The notes beneath the pieces were generated by a model that made no database searches, had not been told where the DNA came from, and saw nothing but the letters and a program-made list of their open reading frames with translations. A stretch of DNA of 64,000 bases from Pyrocephalus nanus. Lineage: Eukaryota; Chordata; Aves; Passeriformes; Tyrannidae. The position numbers were made by a program, and so were the translations under genes. The stretch covers positions 7,260,556 to 7,324,555 of the forward strand of contig CM076261.1 of the NCBI GenBank assembly GCA_038380795.1, given 5' to 3'. Positions 25,277 to 38,049 of the stretch are shown piece by piece. How positions within the stretch are numbered: position 1 is the stretch's first letter; every line of letters begins with the position of its first letter.

Positions 25277-28200
25277 CCAGGAGCAGGTTCAAGATCTTTG
25301 CTAAACTGGTAAAGTCAACAAGATTTCTAGGACAGGATTTCCAACAACAACTCCTGAGTGTTGGCTGCTGACTATAACTGTCTCTGAGCTTTGGAGCTCG
25401 ACAGCAGCTGGTTCTTCCCAGTGGATATGGATTCCTACTCATTCCTAGTGCAGAAATATGGCTTTTGCAACACTGAGAGAACTAAGTTCCCCCTCCTCCT
25501 CTCACCTCACTTAAGGGAATTTCACAATGAGGTACTTGAAAGCTGAGTGACACTCACTTAACCCAGTGAACTGATGTTTGTAGTGGTTTTAGTCTTGCAG
25601 ATTGCTTTTGCAATGGAAAAGAATGATGCTATTTTAGACTGAAAGATGAGACTTTCCAGTCAGTGTACCTTCAAACTGAGTGTGGGTGGTGAAGCTAGTG
25701 GGTTCAAGGTCATCGGGAATGCTAGCAGAAAAAGATGGCATGCAACAATAACTTTTTATAACCTCCAAAATCCTACCTTCTTTTCTATTTGTGTTCAGTT
25801 TACTAAGAATGGAAAAACATTACTGCTGTTCTAGTAAACACACATCAGTCAAACCATAAGGGCAAAACATCATCAGGTTAAAATATACCAAATTAAAAAT
25901 TAATAAATTATGTCTCTACCCTGAAGTCATAGCAAAGGTTGCACATTAAAAAAGCCACCCCAAACGACCAAACAACCCCCTTCAAACAAACCAGCAGTGT
26001 CCAAGCAAGTTTGCTGTTGCAACTGCTGCAGATACATGTGTTACTGCTCCATTTGACTTACACGTGGGACTGCAGCAAATTGAAAGGAAAATCGCATCAG
26101 GTTATGCCAAGTCAACCAGAGAAATGTATTGTGTCTCCTTAAATGCATCCTTTCTCCCCGTTTCGGCTGAACAGTACCACAGCTGTTCCTATGCTGTTGG
26201 CAGTGCTATATATGTGTTATACTTTGACTTCTGTGAGGTGAGTAGCCTTGGAGGAGCTGCCCTTAGACATGCTGATCTGTTGCTAAATACTGAGCCCCTC
26301 CAGGGCACTTCTGAGTGATCGTCCTGAAGGTGGGAGAAAAAAACTGCAATAAATTCTGGAAATTCAAGGCAAGTACAGCACTGTCAAACTAGAGAGATTT
26401 AGCCAATTTAAAAGTATTAACTTGCCATATGTTTTGTGAGTGAATAAAATAATATCATTAGCACTAATAAAACTGTCACGGTTACAACATTTGTGATTAT
26501 TTGCTATATGTGGTATTCATTTATGTATATTCTGGAGAGACGTGGGAGTGTTTACAAAAGGATTCACGTATTACCAGCAGTGACAGCTACACTGAAAATT
26601 GTCTATTATCAGATCCAAGTTTTCATTTGCTTTTAACTCTTTGATCTTTTCATGGGTTTTTATGCCTGGAGCTTAATTTTGGGGGTGGGAGGGAACAAAT
26701 ATCTTTGTTAGTGAGCTCAGTTAATGACAAGAGAGATTTCTTTGCCCTAATTAAAGCAATTTTTAAAATGAGTTAACCTATTCAGAAAATAATAATTCTC
26801 TGGAGTATTCAGGGTTCAGACTGAGTAACACACAGGAGCATCAAATGAAGGGCTAGATAAGAAAAATGCACTGAATATTTATCTACTGGGTGGCCTTCCT
26901 TCAGTTGCCTTCACTGAGACAAGGAACCAAAGGGACATGAGGGAAAGCTTTTGTTAAAAACCCCTACCATGACAAAGAAGAGTTGTGCTAAGCAGCAGTT
27001 TGCTCACAGACTATGAAGTTACTATCAGGAGAAGCTGGTGCATTGCCCCTCATATGCCATGAACATACAATAGCCAACCATCAACCTTGCAACAATAATC
27101 AACAAGAGGAAGAAACAGGAGTTGGGTGGTTAATACAAAGTTAAATTCTCCAGTGCTTTCACACGCACACAGAGAGGAATCCCAAGTCCTTGAAGTATCT
27201 TGGTCAATGATATGTCGAACAATCACTGCTTCTGGAGAAAGGAACTGATAATTTTGTATTCTCTAAAAGGTGTTGTCCTTCACTATTAGTCTCTTGCATT
27301 TTTCGGTGCTTTCTCTTTTTGTGTTCCTTTCACTGTGTTGCTTGCCTAATAGCATTTCAGTCTTCAGAACTCAGTTGAAATATGACCTGTCAAATGCCAG
27401 TATCTTCTGTAGTGACCTAAATGTCATGTGTCCTTTCATTGCCTTCTGATCGCAAGAGGTTAAGTTGTAATCAAATAACTATGCCTTCACAACATCTCCA
27501 GGTGGTTGCTTTTGTTTCTTCCGAGCCTGCACTGCAGTCGGAAGAATCTTCTCAAATCTTTTTCACACTGGTGAGTGATAAAAAGCTATGCTCTGAAATA
27601 TAATTTCTTACTTTATGAATGCTAAGCTCTGTCAGAAGCAGATGGAGGTTAGTTCTCTGGGAAAAAAAAAAAAAAAAGAAACAAAAAAACCACACCAGCA
27701 ATTTTGTGATGCCCAATGTAACAATTCTTGGAAGAAGCCTCCTTTCATATTTAAAATAATTTGCTATTTAAACAAGCTAGTTCATTTAGAATCACCCAAC
27801 CAACAATGAACCACTTCTCTGGAGGATCTAACTGCTTCTCAGACTGCCTGCTCCCTAAGCACACATAAAAATGTCCTTGGCAAAATCTGTTAATATAATT
27901 TTACCTCTTTGCCAGAAAAAATGCTAATCCAGTCTTAAGAGCGCTATTTAACTTTTGCTTCAGCTATAATATTGTCAATTTAAAAGGTGGTGGATTTTGG
28001 ATCTCATAAGAAATCACAGTGGATGGAGCATGAAATCTGGAAATCCAAGGATTTAAAAAAATTGGTTATATGAAATTCACTTTGTTTTTTTTTTTTTCTA
28101 AGGCATGTTAGCCTTCTAAGCAGCTGACATGAGCAAAAAAGCAGTCCAATAATGCTGTGAAAGGTAAAATTGTGTTCAAGCAGTAACGCTGCATTTTCTA

Positions 28201-29480
28201 CACTTGGTGCCCATTACTGCCCATAATACATATGTTTGCAACGTTTTCTGATTTCATTTACTCCAGTGTAAACTCCAGAGTAAATGTGTTATGAACCTGA
28301 TTATTTTGGCTTTGTCCAAAAGTAAGTGCAAAAGAATTTATCCTGCTATCTATTTTGCCCCTGTAACAACAACAAGGATTACTATCAAAAAAATGATGGA
28401 GTGCAATGTTTTTGATTATGCTAATAATAAACCCAAAAGAAATCCTTCAATCTTACACGCACATAAGCAGCAGAACAAATTTTCTTGTATGTATGTTAAA
28501 CAGCAGTTTACTCCCTTTCTTTTCCAGACAGGTTTAGAAGGTAAGCTGATACAAGGAAATGACAGCTGAATTGGTAAAGTCTGTGTCTCCGTTATCTGTA
28601 TCTGCCAAGGTTCTCATCTCCTGCAGCAATAGGTACCTAGGATGTATTGCTATGTCCTTAATATTGTTGGTTTTCATTACCTGTCCATTATCAAAAACAT
28701 GCTTAATACTCTCATAAAAAACAAAACAGCATGTGATTCCAGCCCAAATATAAACAATTTATAACTACATACTAGAGATGAACAAAATTCTTCTTTCATG
28801 CTCACAGAGGAGCTATTCTTGCACAAGCAGCAATGAATGTGCTTTAAGCTGGTCGTCTTAAATACTTTAACTAGCAATAGTTTATTTTATACTGGATTTT
28901 AACACAGCGTATGACTGCTGGGACATAGCATTCCCCATCACATTCCTCAGTCTTTGAATAAGCAATTACAAACATATCAGACAATGGTCTGATGATACGT
29001 TGTGCAGGAAGGACTTGTTATTCATATACATTTCCTGTGTACATCTGTGTCCAGATGTAATGGAAGAAAATTAAATTCAATCCCGCAGTAAATTTTAATG
29101 CAGCTTGGTTTTGTCCTCATTTTTTTTCCCCCTCTAGGAATGATGCCTCAGGCAAGGCAAGTATATTTCAGTCAGGAAAAGGATTAACATTTTCTAAAAT
29201 TTCAGGTGTTTTTATCTACTACCTTTTCCTAAATTGCTAATGCTTCTTCAACTATTAAAGTTGCAATGCCTTTTGTAAATCCACTTTCTGATTATGTGAG
29301 TTAAGCTATGCATTTGGGACCAAAAAATAAAAAAAGCCTGAGTGATTTATGTCACAAATTGCCTTTAGTGCTTCAAATTTAGACTATCGAATATACAGGC
29401 ACATTGTTCAGGATTATTCCAGCATTAAAATAAATAGTTGTCTGAGGCCTTTAGAGGTGTAAATGAATTACAGTCTTTTT

Positions 29481-29575
29481 GCAGGTGAGGTAAGGTTTGT
29501 GAGTGGGAGCAGCATCTTTTATCAGACCAACCCCTATAGTCGGAAAAAGTAGACAGGAAGGGCTTGCACGCCAGG
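29481..29575 (-). repeat. Relic of an ancient amniote interspersed repeat
   Basis: Read on the minus strand, the segment has the order AAGC..., then GTTGGTCTGATAAAAGATGC, then CTCAC...CTTACCTCACC. This resembles a very widespread old amniote repeat tail that I know as GTTGGTCCAATAAAAGATAT followed by TACCTCACCCACCTTG. Family name not assigned. The match is from memory and about 80 percent by eye in the core. Confidence 0.55.
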
Positions 29576-29705
29576 AAGATTATCTCCTTTTTCCCATTGT
29601 ACTACTTTTTCCAGTAAAGACCTGCAAATTTTAGCTCACCCATGTCCTTTGACCTCACAGTTAAAACCATAGCAACACAAGGCTTTTTAAAAGCAACCTG
29701 CAAAC

Positions 29706-29792
29706 TAAAAATAAATAAAATAATAATAAAACACAACAACAACAAAACAAACAAACAAACAAAACCAAAAACAAATAAGAAAAAAAAAACAC
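29706..29792 (+). repeat. A-rich low-complexity tract
   Basis: A mixture of AAT, AAC, AAAC and poly(A) units with hardly any T or G, close after the ancient repeat relic. Confidence 0.85.
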
Positions 29793-32700
29793 ATTAGAGG
29801 ACACCTTCAGCCTGCAATGTTTTTGAACTTCTTTGGCAGGTACATTGAGGTTACAGTAAGATTATTCAGAACAAGTCTTCATAAATTAAGGCCTGTGTAC
29901 TGCACTGCCAAGAGCAAAAAAGAAAGCACCTTTTTTCCAGGTTTTCTTCTTCTAGTAATACTAGAGGAGAGGAGGGGAGAAAACTGGTCTCTGCAGAGCA
30001 GGCTTTTGTGAGGCTGCCTGCATAATTTTGCCCTGGATGGATGGATCTTTTTAGGAAAGGCAATACTGGCATTTCTATACCCTTCACGCTTCTGTACAGG
30101 ATTTAGAAAGTATTCATTGTTTGTACATGTCATGCACGGTATTTGACAATAACATTTTTCCCTTACAAGTTAAGAAGCTACACTGTATCCTTCATTTCTT
30201 CCACATTGTTTTCTTCCACATTCTTCTGTTCTTCCTTTAACTCTGTTTCTTCTCTTGTCTCCATCTCCATGTTTTCACAATTTTGTCTGTCTTCTCATGA
30301 GCAAAGTTGCTACTGTATTGGTTAATATATCTTTAAAAGTGTCATGGATTTTTGTCTCCAGGACCATCTTCTCATTTCTTCTGAATATATTTTGCTTTTT
30401 GTCCCAGAAGCATAGAAAGTAAAACAAAATTGAAGTGCAGTGGCATAATTAGGCCAAAATTTTATTAATAAAAGCCATCTGGGAACAACTGTTAATAACT
30501 TGCACAGGATAGGTCACAGTCTCTTCCCTAATTGTTTTCACCTGCTGCAGGGCTATTTCCTCCTTCCCTTCCACCCTACTCCCTGCTATCTCCCTGCCAT
30601 GCAGAGATCTCCCCCCTTGCTCCTTTCTATAGCTACTCCCCAGCCTAATGTTGATTCTCTCTGATCATGCAAGGACTAAGGCCTAGGAAAAGTAGATTTT
30701 TCCCTTTTATTGTTCTCTGACGTGATTTGGCTTTATCAGGCAAGGTATGAGGTTGTCATCAGATAAGTGTCTGAAGTGGCTTTCTGTCGCCTCCTGAAAT
30801 GGGCCAGTCTGAACTTACTCTTTCTAGTGACTGAGCCAGGTTCCTTGGAAAAGTGGAAGAATTCACCTTGTCTCAATCAATCCAGTGATGGAGGAAAATT
30901 GCCCAAGGTCTCAAGATGTGGTAATGACTGGAGCAGCTAAAAACCTATCTGGATACAAATCCCAGTGTAATCTAGGCATGAGGGGCTTTCACAATTACGC
31001 TGTTTTCTACCTTCCTTGTAATTTTTCCACCAAATGCCTGCTTGAGTTATATCAGAGCCAAGTTAGCAGTGTTTTCTTGAAGTCAGGTGAAGGAACACCC
31101 CTCTTGGTTGTGGTGAGGTGAGCCCAGGACAGAGAAGTAGCCTGGGGAGAAATAGGTACCAGCTGCTGCCGGCAGCTCTTTTCAGCTGCCCAGCATCCCT
31201 GTCTACACACGTTTTGCTGCACCCACAGCTCTGTAGGAAAGAGGAAGTGGGCTCAAACCCCAGAAAATTACTTTTTCTTAGAACAAAAATATACGGTTCA
31301 GCAGCTGTTGTTCTGAATCCTCATCCCTAACAAACCCCCAACAAGCCCCATGACAGCACAGGACTGGTGAAGTTAATGAGAGAGAAAGCTTGCCTGGTTT
31401 TGTAAATATGCCCTTTCTTAGATGGAATTGCACTGTGCTACCGTCTGTGCAAACTAATATGGAAAGACTGCAAGTTAAGTAGCAAGAACAGGGGAAGAGA
31501 AACGTGAGAAAAAAGCAGTTTGACTAAAGCTGTGTAGGCAGCCAGTGGCAGAGCAAGAACTAACACCCTCAGTTCCTAAATCCCAGTCCTTTTCTCCTGT
31601 CACCTGAAAATGCTTTATTTCAGGCACTTGCTATTTGCTAGTCTCAGTGGGTCAAACTGGACCAGAACATTTCAATGAAAAACAATCATTTTTATGTTCC
31701 AAGAATCACACTGAACAATCTTGCAGCTGAGGTTTCTTAGGTAATACGTAGCTGTTATATGGAATGAAAGTTTGCTGTAAGTGCTTGCTGCTGAAATGTA
31801 AGAGTGAAAGATGACTTGGAGAGCCTCAGGAGTAGCTCAGGCAATGTATGTCCTCTCACAGATAGAACAAGGAAATTACATAGTCAGGGACAAGGCAAAA
31901 ATCATAACTGTTTTTTATTGGGCTCTGTCTTCTATTTGTTAGGATTATTGCCTTCACTGTCATCAAACCGTAAATCTGGTTTTTCTCCTTTACACTGTAA
32001 TTACGATCTTGTTTGGGGAAGTAATATTGTTGGGGCTGAAAAAATATCCTCAAACTCTCCCAGTACCACTAGCTTAAAGGGAAGAGATACCTTCTTTAAC
32101 TAACCTTAATAATATATTTTGCTCCTAATAATATAGCACAGCAGAACAATCTAAAATGTATGGCTGCACTCTTTCTGTAATAAAAACAAGAGATTTAATT
32201 GAACATATATCCTGGAGCATTCTTTCATTCTCTGATAGAACATTACATGTGAAAATACCAGGATGCTATTTCAAAAACAAGATGATGTTTCATTCAGGCT
32301 GTGGGGTTTTCTCTCCATGTTGTATGTATTCCAAGATCTGCAAATGCTAGCATGATTGTAAAACTACTATTATGATGAACAGATTGTGCTAATAGGTATT
32401 AAAGAATATTTATGCTGGATTGACTAAGTTAAAAACTTTAACTGGTCAGAGACAATTGGGTGATGATACCCAGGGAGTCCTATTAGCACTGAATTGATGA
32501 AGCAGCTTATCCTTGCAGTTGATGGCAATCCCCATAGTGAAGAAAGCTGAGAGGTAAAACTCCCACTTTAGTTTTATGATCCTAAGCAGTACAAGCCACA
32601 CTCAATTCTGCATGGTCTGAATTACAGATCTCTATTTAACAGGACAACATAGACCTGCTGTTACAATTGTATCTATGATTACAATGCTCTAGAGTGTGCA

Positions 32701-35700
32701 TTGCATTGTAATGCACTGATTTATGCCATACCTTTTTGCTTAAGGCAATAATAGATCAGTACATATATGAAAGTCAGAGGAAATTGTTGTGTCTCATTAC
32801 TTGAGAGAACTTTCCTTAAGAGATGCAAGTGAAACTCTGAGAAGTTTCTCCCTACAATCGTTCAGTGGTAACTTGCATGCCAATTTTCAGCACTACACAT
32901 TCCATTATGAGCCTTTTGCCTCTGTCCTTCCCTCAGATATGTCCAGCAGCAACGAGCACTGGAGTTATGGAGGGGCTATGGAGAGAGAGAATTTCCAATA
33001 CATTTCTGGAGTATTTCCAGGGGAGACTCTTCGAAAGCAGAGCATGTGCCCCACACTCTCTGAAAATAAAAACATAAATGGCATCTGAGTCCTTTGGTTA
33101 CCTTAGAAAAGTTATCATAAAAGTCAGCTTACCCTTTCACAGCACTGAGTACCTTCCTTTAAAGGTGACCTCTACCATTACGAGCCAGGTGACACTGAAA
33201 GCTACACAGGGCTCTCAGGACAGACGCTCAGTCACCATTTCCCCCACTGTTTCTCTTAATACCTCAGCAGTTAAAAGCTGCTAGTTCGATACGACTGCTG
33301 GCAAGAATTATTTGTTCAGCCTCTGCTGCACTGGCTTGCCTTTTGCTGAATACAAGTCCAGACATCTAGGGAACACCACACCAATTCCCGCCACTGAGTC
33401 ATGTCAAAGTGTGGAAAGATTATTAAGCTGCACCAAGCTAAGCTGGATGGACATTTGTGTGGCATGAGGTAGACCTACTAGTGACACCTTAAATGAATAC
33501 ACCATACAGGCTTGCCAAATTTCTCTGCAAGGTCGTTCCATCTCGTTCACTACAGGAAAAGTGTTTGGCAATATTTTTCTAAAATATAATAAAGGAAATT
33601 TTGGTTTGAAGTTGCTTTATTCACTGTTAATATCTCATTAACTCCGGCCAAAAGCAGAGTTCCTTGTTTCCTTGTTATATTTGACAAAAGCAGCTGCAGG
33701 ATACCTCCTCAAGTCCACTCACACTTATCATCACTTTTAGGACTATTAATTCACTGCAGAATACTTTAATGTACTATAACATTTAGAAATGGCATTTGGA
33801 TGTGCGGTAATACTATTTTGCACAATTAACCTCTGGTTCCCTTCCATATAAGCCTGTTTTAAAGAAATATCAGTTATGCTGTGTTATTTTCAAATTGCAT
33901 TGGGTTTTGTGCCTTTTTCCTAATAGGTTGCCCTTTCCTTAGACAGCAGTAGCACACATTGAATCGTAATAACATTTTATTGTCCTTGCAACAAAACAGT
34001 ATAAATCACAGAGATAAAAGGAGATGAACCCATTCCCCAGCCCTAGATCAGACAACTCCTGACCACAGTTTTTTAAATCCAGTTCTAGATCCACATATTA
34101 GTTTTGCAAACAAAACGAGACAATATAAAGAAAGAAATCTTTCCCCTTGAAAATAAAAAAAAATCTAAATAATTCCACCTTAAAACCTGTGCCAAAGACC
34201 AAATAATTCAGTTCAGGGTCATTGTAAAATAGAACTATGTTTCATTTTTGTTGCTCAAGAAATGGGAGCAAGAAGGTTCTGCTAGAGTGTAGAACAGAGA
34301 AAAAGTATGCAAGATGTTTGATAAATGTCATCTTGAGCTATAGAACTTTTTTTTCTAGATTGGATACTTTGGACTTATAGAACTAGAAAAGTATGGCATG
34401 GGTTTAAAATCTTAAGGAAACAAGCTTTTTTAAATTTCATAAGAATAGAGATGTGTCACCAGAACAGTAAACTCCAGCTCCGTTATAGAGGGGTGAAGGC
34501 CAGCACTTAAACATAATAATTTTTTGGAGGAGGAATACACCATATTATTTCATTCAGGATATGGTAGGTGAAAATTCAAATCTCATTTTCTAATCTCACG
34601 AGTGAGAAGTAGCAACAGAGTCACATACCAGTTTTAGCTGATCTCACAGATTCATCCTTCTGGTGGACTGAACAAGAAAAAGTAGTTTTTGAGACCTCTT
34701 TGATGACTTGCTGTTTTGTAGTTCCACTCTGTCAAAATGCACAAAACACTTTACATAGGTAAGAATTTAATTTTTTAAAAATAGGTGTTAATGTTTTCTT
34801 TGAAGAGCCAGCATCTCATCAAGAAGGAGAAACTCTCTATTAGACTCTACAACAAACAGATCTAATTCTGCTCTTTCTTGCTAGTATATTTTTAAATTAG
34901 AGTAACATAACTGGCTGTGTTATTATCTCAATTATAACAATGTATCTGAGATCAGAGTTTAGCCCAATTTTTTTTTCCAGTGTTTTATGCTACTAAAAAA
35001 GTATAGATTTGGCTTAGTCAAATTATGCTTCCTGTTGTTTCATGCATGGCTTCAACTAAAGACTGTCAGAGTTGTATCTGTGCATCTCATTGCAGATTTT
35101 GGCCCAAGGATTTAGAGCTCCTAATATTTACAAAACAGACTATATACAATTTGCTGACACAAATGCATAGCTTTAATACTGCAAGGCTTTAAAAATTTAT
35201 ATTCATGCCTAGATGCAGGATAAGAGTGGAAGTGAAATGAGTAAAATCTTCTTTTTACATTGCTCATTTTGTGGTAGAATGATACAATTCGGCAAACTGG
35301 TCTCATCTGGTTATCTCACTGCCTCGACTTTCATCCAAAGTTATGAAGTTTTTTGTGAGGCCATGCTCTTAATCCCCCCTGCTTCCTGCTAGATTTTCTA
35401 ATCTTGGACTGTTGTGTTCAATCACGTGTGAACACATTTCTCTGGCATTTGAGCTGCACAAAATCTTTTGTGTGTGGTTTCAAACAAGCTTTAATGCGCC
35501 GTAAAATTGTTCAGTTTATTCAGTATTTCCAAACGGTGAAAAAGAAGTCCATAAAGCAAGGAAGAATTATTCCAAGGGCATTGTTTATAGCAAAAAGGCA
35601 GAGGTTCAAAAAATTTTCAACAGGTTTGCCCTCTGATATACCTGGGAGAACATTTGGATTTGCCTCAAGTAACCAAGAGAAGAATCTGGGCTAATAAATT

Positions 35701-37460
35701 CAACCATGATTAAGAAAGCTGTCTAAGGTTTTGATTTTGCAGAGCACAGATGTGAAGTGCTACACAAAAGGCAAGGTTGAGAGAAATGCATAGGATGGGA
35801 TGGTCAGTGTAGGAGAGCCCAGTCCAGCAGGAGAAGATGAATGCTGCATGGCTCCCATGCCTCTGTTGCCTGGCAGGAAAACTACGAGCAGCTCAAATAC
35901 CTGTTATACTGACCAGTGGACTGGAGGTCCCGTGGCATCGTAAATGCCCACTGCTTGCCCGTTCATATGATTTCAGCCCTCAGTACTCCTGAACAAAAGC
36001 AACTGGGGATGGAAAGCCTTACTTTGTTTTCTCACGTGGGTCATTGCACAGCAGCTCATTCTGGTCTGTCAGACCATCTGCTCATATGAGGACAGGGCAA
36101 CTTGGTGCATCGCGTGGCTCTGGGAGAGGAAGGCTGTTCCTGAGGTTCAGACTTGGAAATGGGGCTTGAGAAACTGGATGAAGGCTGCACCGTGGGCATG
36201 GTGGATGGCCTTGGGCAGGATACTTTGTGCAGTCATCTACTCCACCACAAAGCAGGTATTGCCTGATGCTGAACCCCAGGGGCAGTGTTTCACACTGATG
36301 CAGATGAGGAGAGGCAGTACAAGATGGCAGCAAGGGGAAACCCTGACTGCTTTGAGGTTTCAGTATCTGTTCTCTGTAATGGCATCATAAATTCACACAG
36401 ATATGGGAAACAACATCCTACCAGCTGGATAATGTGAATTCCAGAGTAATTTCATCGATTCAGTATGGATGCATTTTTTTCCTCTGGACTCATCCACAGG
36501 GAAAAGAATAAAAAAAAGTCTGGCATCTTTTCATTCCCTAAAACTCTCTTTGTATTAAATTTTTTTTCCAAGGCTCATTAGAGCTACTTCTGTCTCTTAT
36601 TTCCCTCCCCCCTTACTCACCCTTTTATCACCCACTCTACCCACCTATCTTGCTTTTCACATTCCTCTTCCATTTTCAGACATCCTCTCTTCCCATGGCT
36701 TTGGCTCTCATTTCTGAAGAGCCTAGAGCGTGTCCCTGGGGCTGGCTTCTGAGCAGTGAGCTCCAGTGCTTCAGTAAAATGACCTGCCAGTAGTTTTAGG
36801 CTTGACTGAAAAATCAGCAAGTAACATGAACATGATAAGATTTTTGCTTTGCACCTTTATACACACGGTCTGGGACTTGAATCCTTGGTGGTAATGCAGC
36901 ACAGAGGTTGAGTGCATGTGCAGAGGAAAACAGAGAATTTATCTTCAGATACTGTAACCCACAAAGAAGAAATAAACAGAACTTTTGCACTATTTGCTGG
37001 AAAGAAAATCAACAGAAAAGAGACGAGTTAGGCACAGAGAATAATCTGTGGACTCTGTTGCAACCATGGAGCTGAGCTCAGTTGGCTTTTTGGAAAGAAA
37101 GAAGGAGGAAAAAATAGAACTTGTTCTGGTATAGAAGAGTCTCTCATGCTGCTAATCAATTCGGTAGCCAAATTTGCTATTGTGATCTGATGGTTTAGCT
37201 CTGCCAACTCTCATAATTATCTCTATTCCCAATCTCCATTAGTGGCCTTTTCAAAGGATATGAGTTTTCACAGTGTCAGACTATGCCATGCAGTGAATAC
37301 CACACCATCAGTGCGTTACAAACATAGTACAGCATAAATGATTTACAAATATAGCCTCTTGCGACAGTAGGTGGAACACAACAGCTATGTGTTCCTAGGC
37401 CTCGGGGTTGTGGTTTCCTAATGGGTGACCTTTCCTCCCTTCATAGTCTTTCCCTCACAG
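29793..37460. other. Intergenic sequence
   Basis: No gene, RNA or recognisable transposable-element end. Open frames such as 32789-33088 and 35404-35694 begin at non-ATG codons and have no family signature. The more GC-rich stretch at 35800-36380 may be an unrecognised old repeat. Confidence 0.5.
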
Positions 37461-37556
37461 ATTATGATGTGGCAGTTCCATTCTATCTCATTAGCTATGG
37501 GAAAATTAGAGCATATGAAAAGATGAGGAGGTCATTCAGATATCTAGAGCTGACAG
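37461..37556 (+). other. Exon-like open segment, unidentified
   Basis: A 96-base stretch lies behind a strong acceptor (long pyrimidine tract ending TTTCCCTCACAG at 37460) and before ACAG|GTAGCA. Only one + frame is open across it, in phase 1 at both ends (32 codons, for example DYDVAVPFYLISYGKI). It lies inside a longer 135-codon frame (37421-37828). No family was recognised. A chance origin is quite possible at this length. Confidence 0.15.
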
Positions 37557-38027
37557 GTAGCACAAAAGTGCTGGAACAGCCGGGGGACTCCAGCCAACCA
37601 TTCACGCTGCTTACCATTCCCCCAAGCACCATTTCACAAGGCGCTGCTGCAGAGAAGGGCATCACAGCAGCCCCATCACAAGCACACCACAGTCCTTGGT
37701 ATGGGTCTTACAAGTGCTGCCACATAGGAGCAATATTTTCAGATGTAAACAAAACTTACAGAAGCCGCATGACAGAGCTGTTGAAAGAGCTGCTGTGGCT
37801 GAGGGTGAGCAGGTGGTATAATGAGTGAAGGCAAAATGAAATGTCTGCTGTGACTAAAGGGATATGTGCTGTTTTCCCAGGAACTAAAATGTGGCTCGGA
37901 GACCTTTTAAGTGCAAGCACACTTGCCAAGAACAGTGTTTAAGAAATGCAACATCACATACAATATTTAAGTAATTAAACATAACATTTGAGAAAATAAG
38001 AAACACCACACTAAAAATTCAAAGCAA

Positions 38028-38049
38028 CTTCTTTTTTTAAAAAAAGAAG
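38028..38049. repeat. 22-bp perfect palindrome
   Basis: CTTC followed by seven T, seven A and GAAG. It is fully self-complementary and AT-rich. Confidence 0.85.

Larger units (their letters stand above)
23851..29480. other. Intergenic AT-rich sequence
   Basis: Contains simple repeats (listed separately), a run of alternating purine and pyrimidine around 24440-24490 and a poly(A) run near 27663-27677. A faint relic resembling the old amniote CAGTGTAAACTCCAGAGTAA repeat lies at 28257-28287. No gene was recognised. Confidence 0.55.
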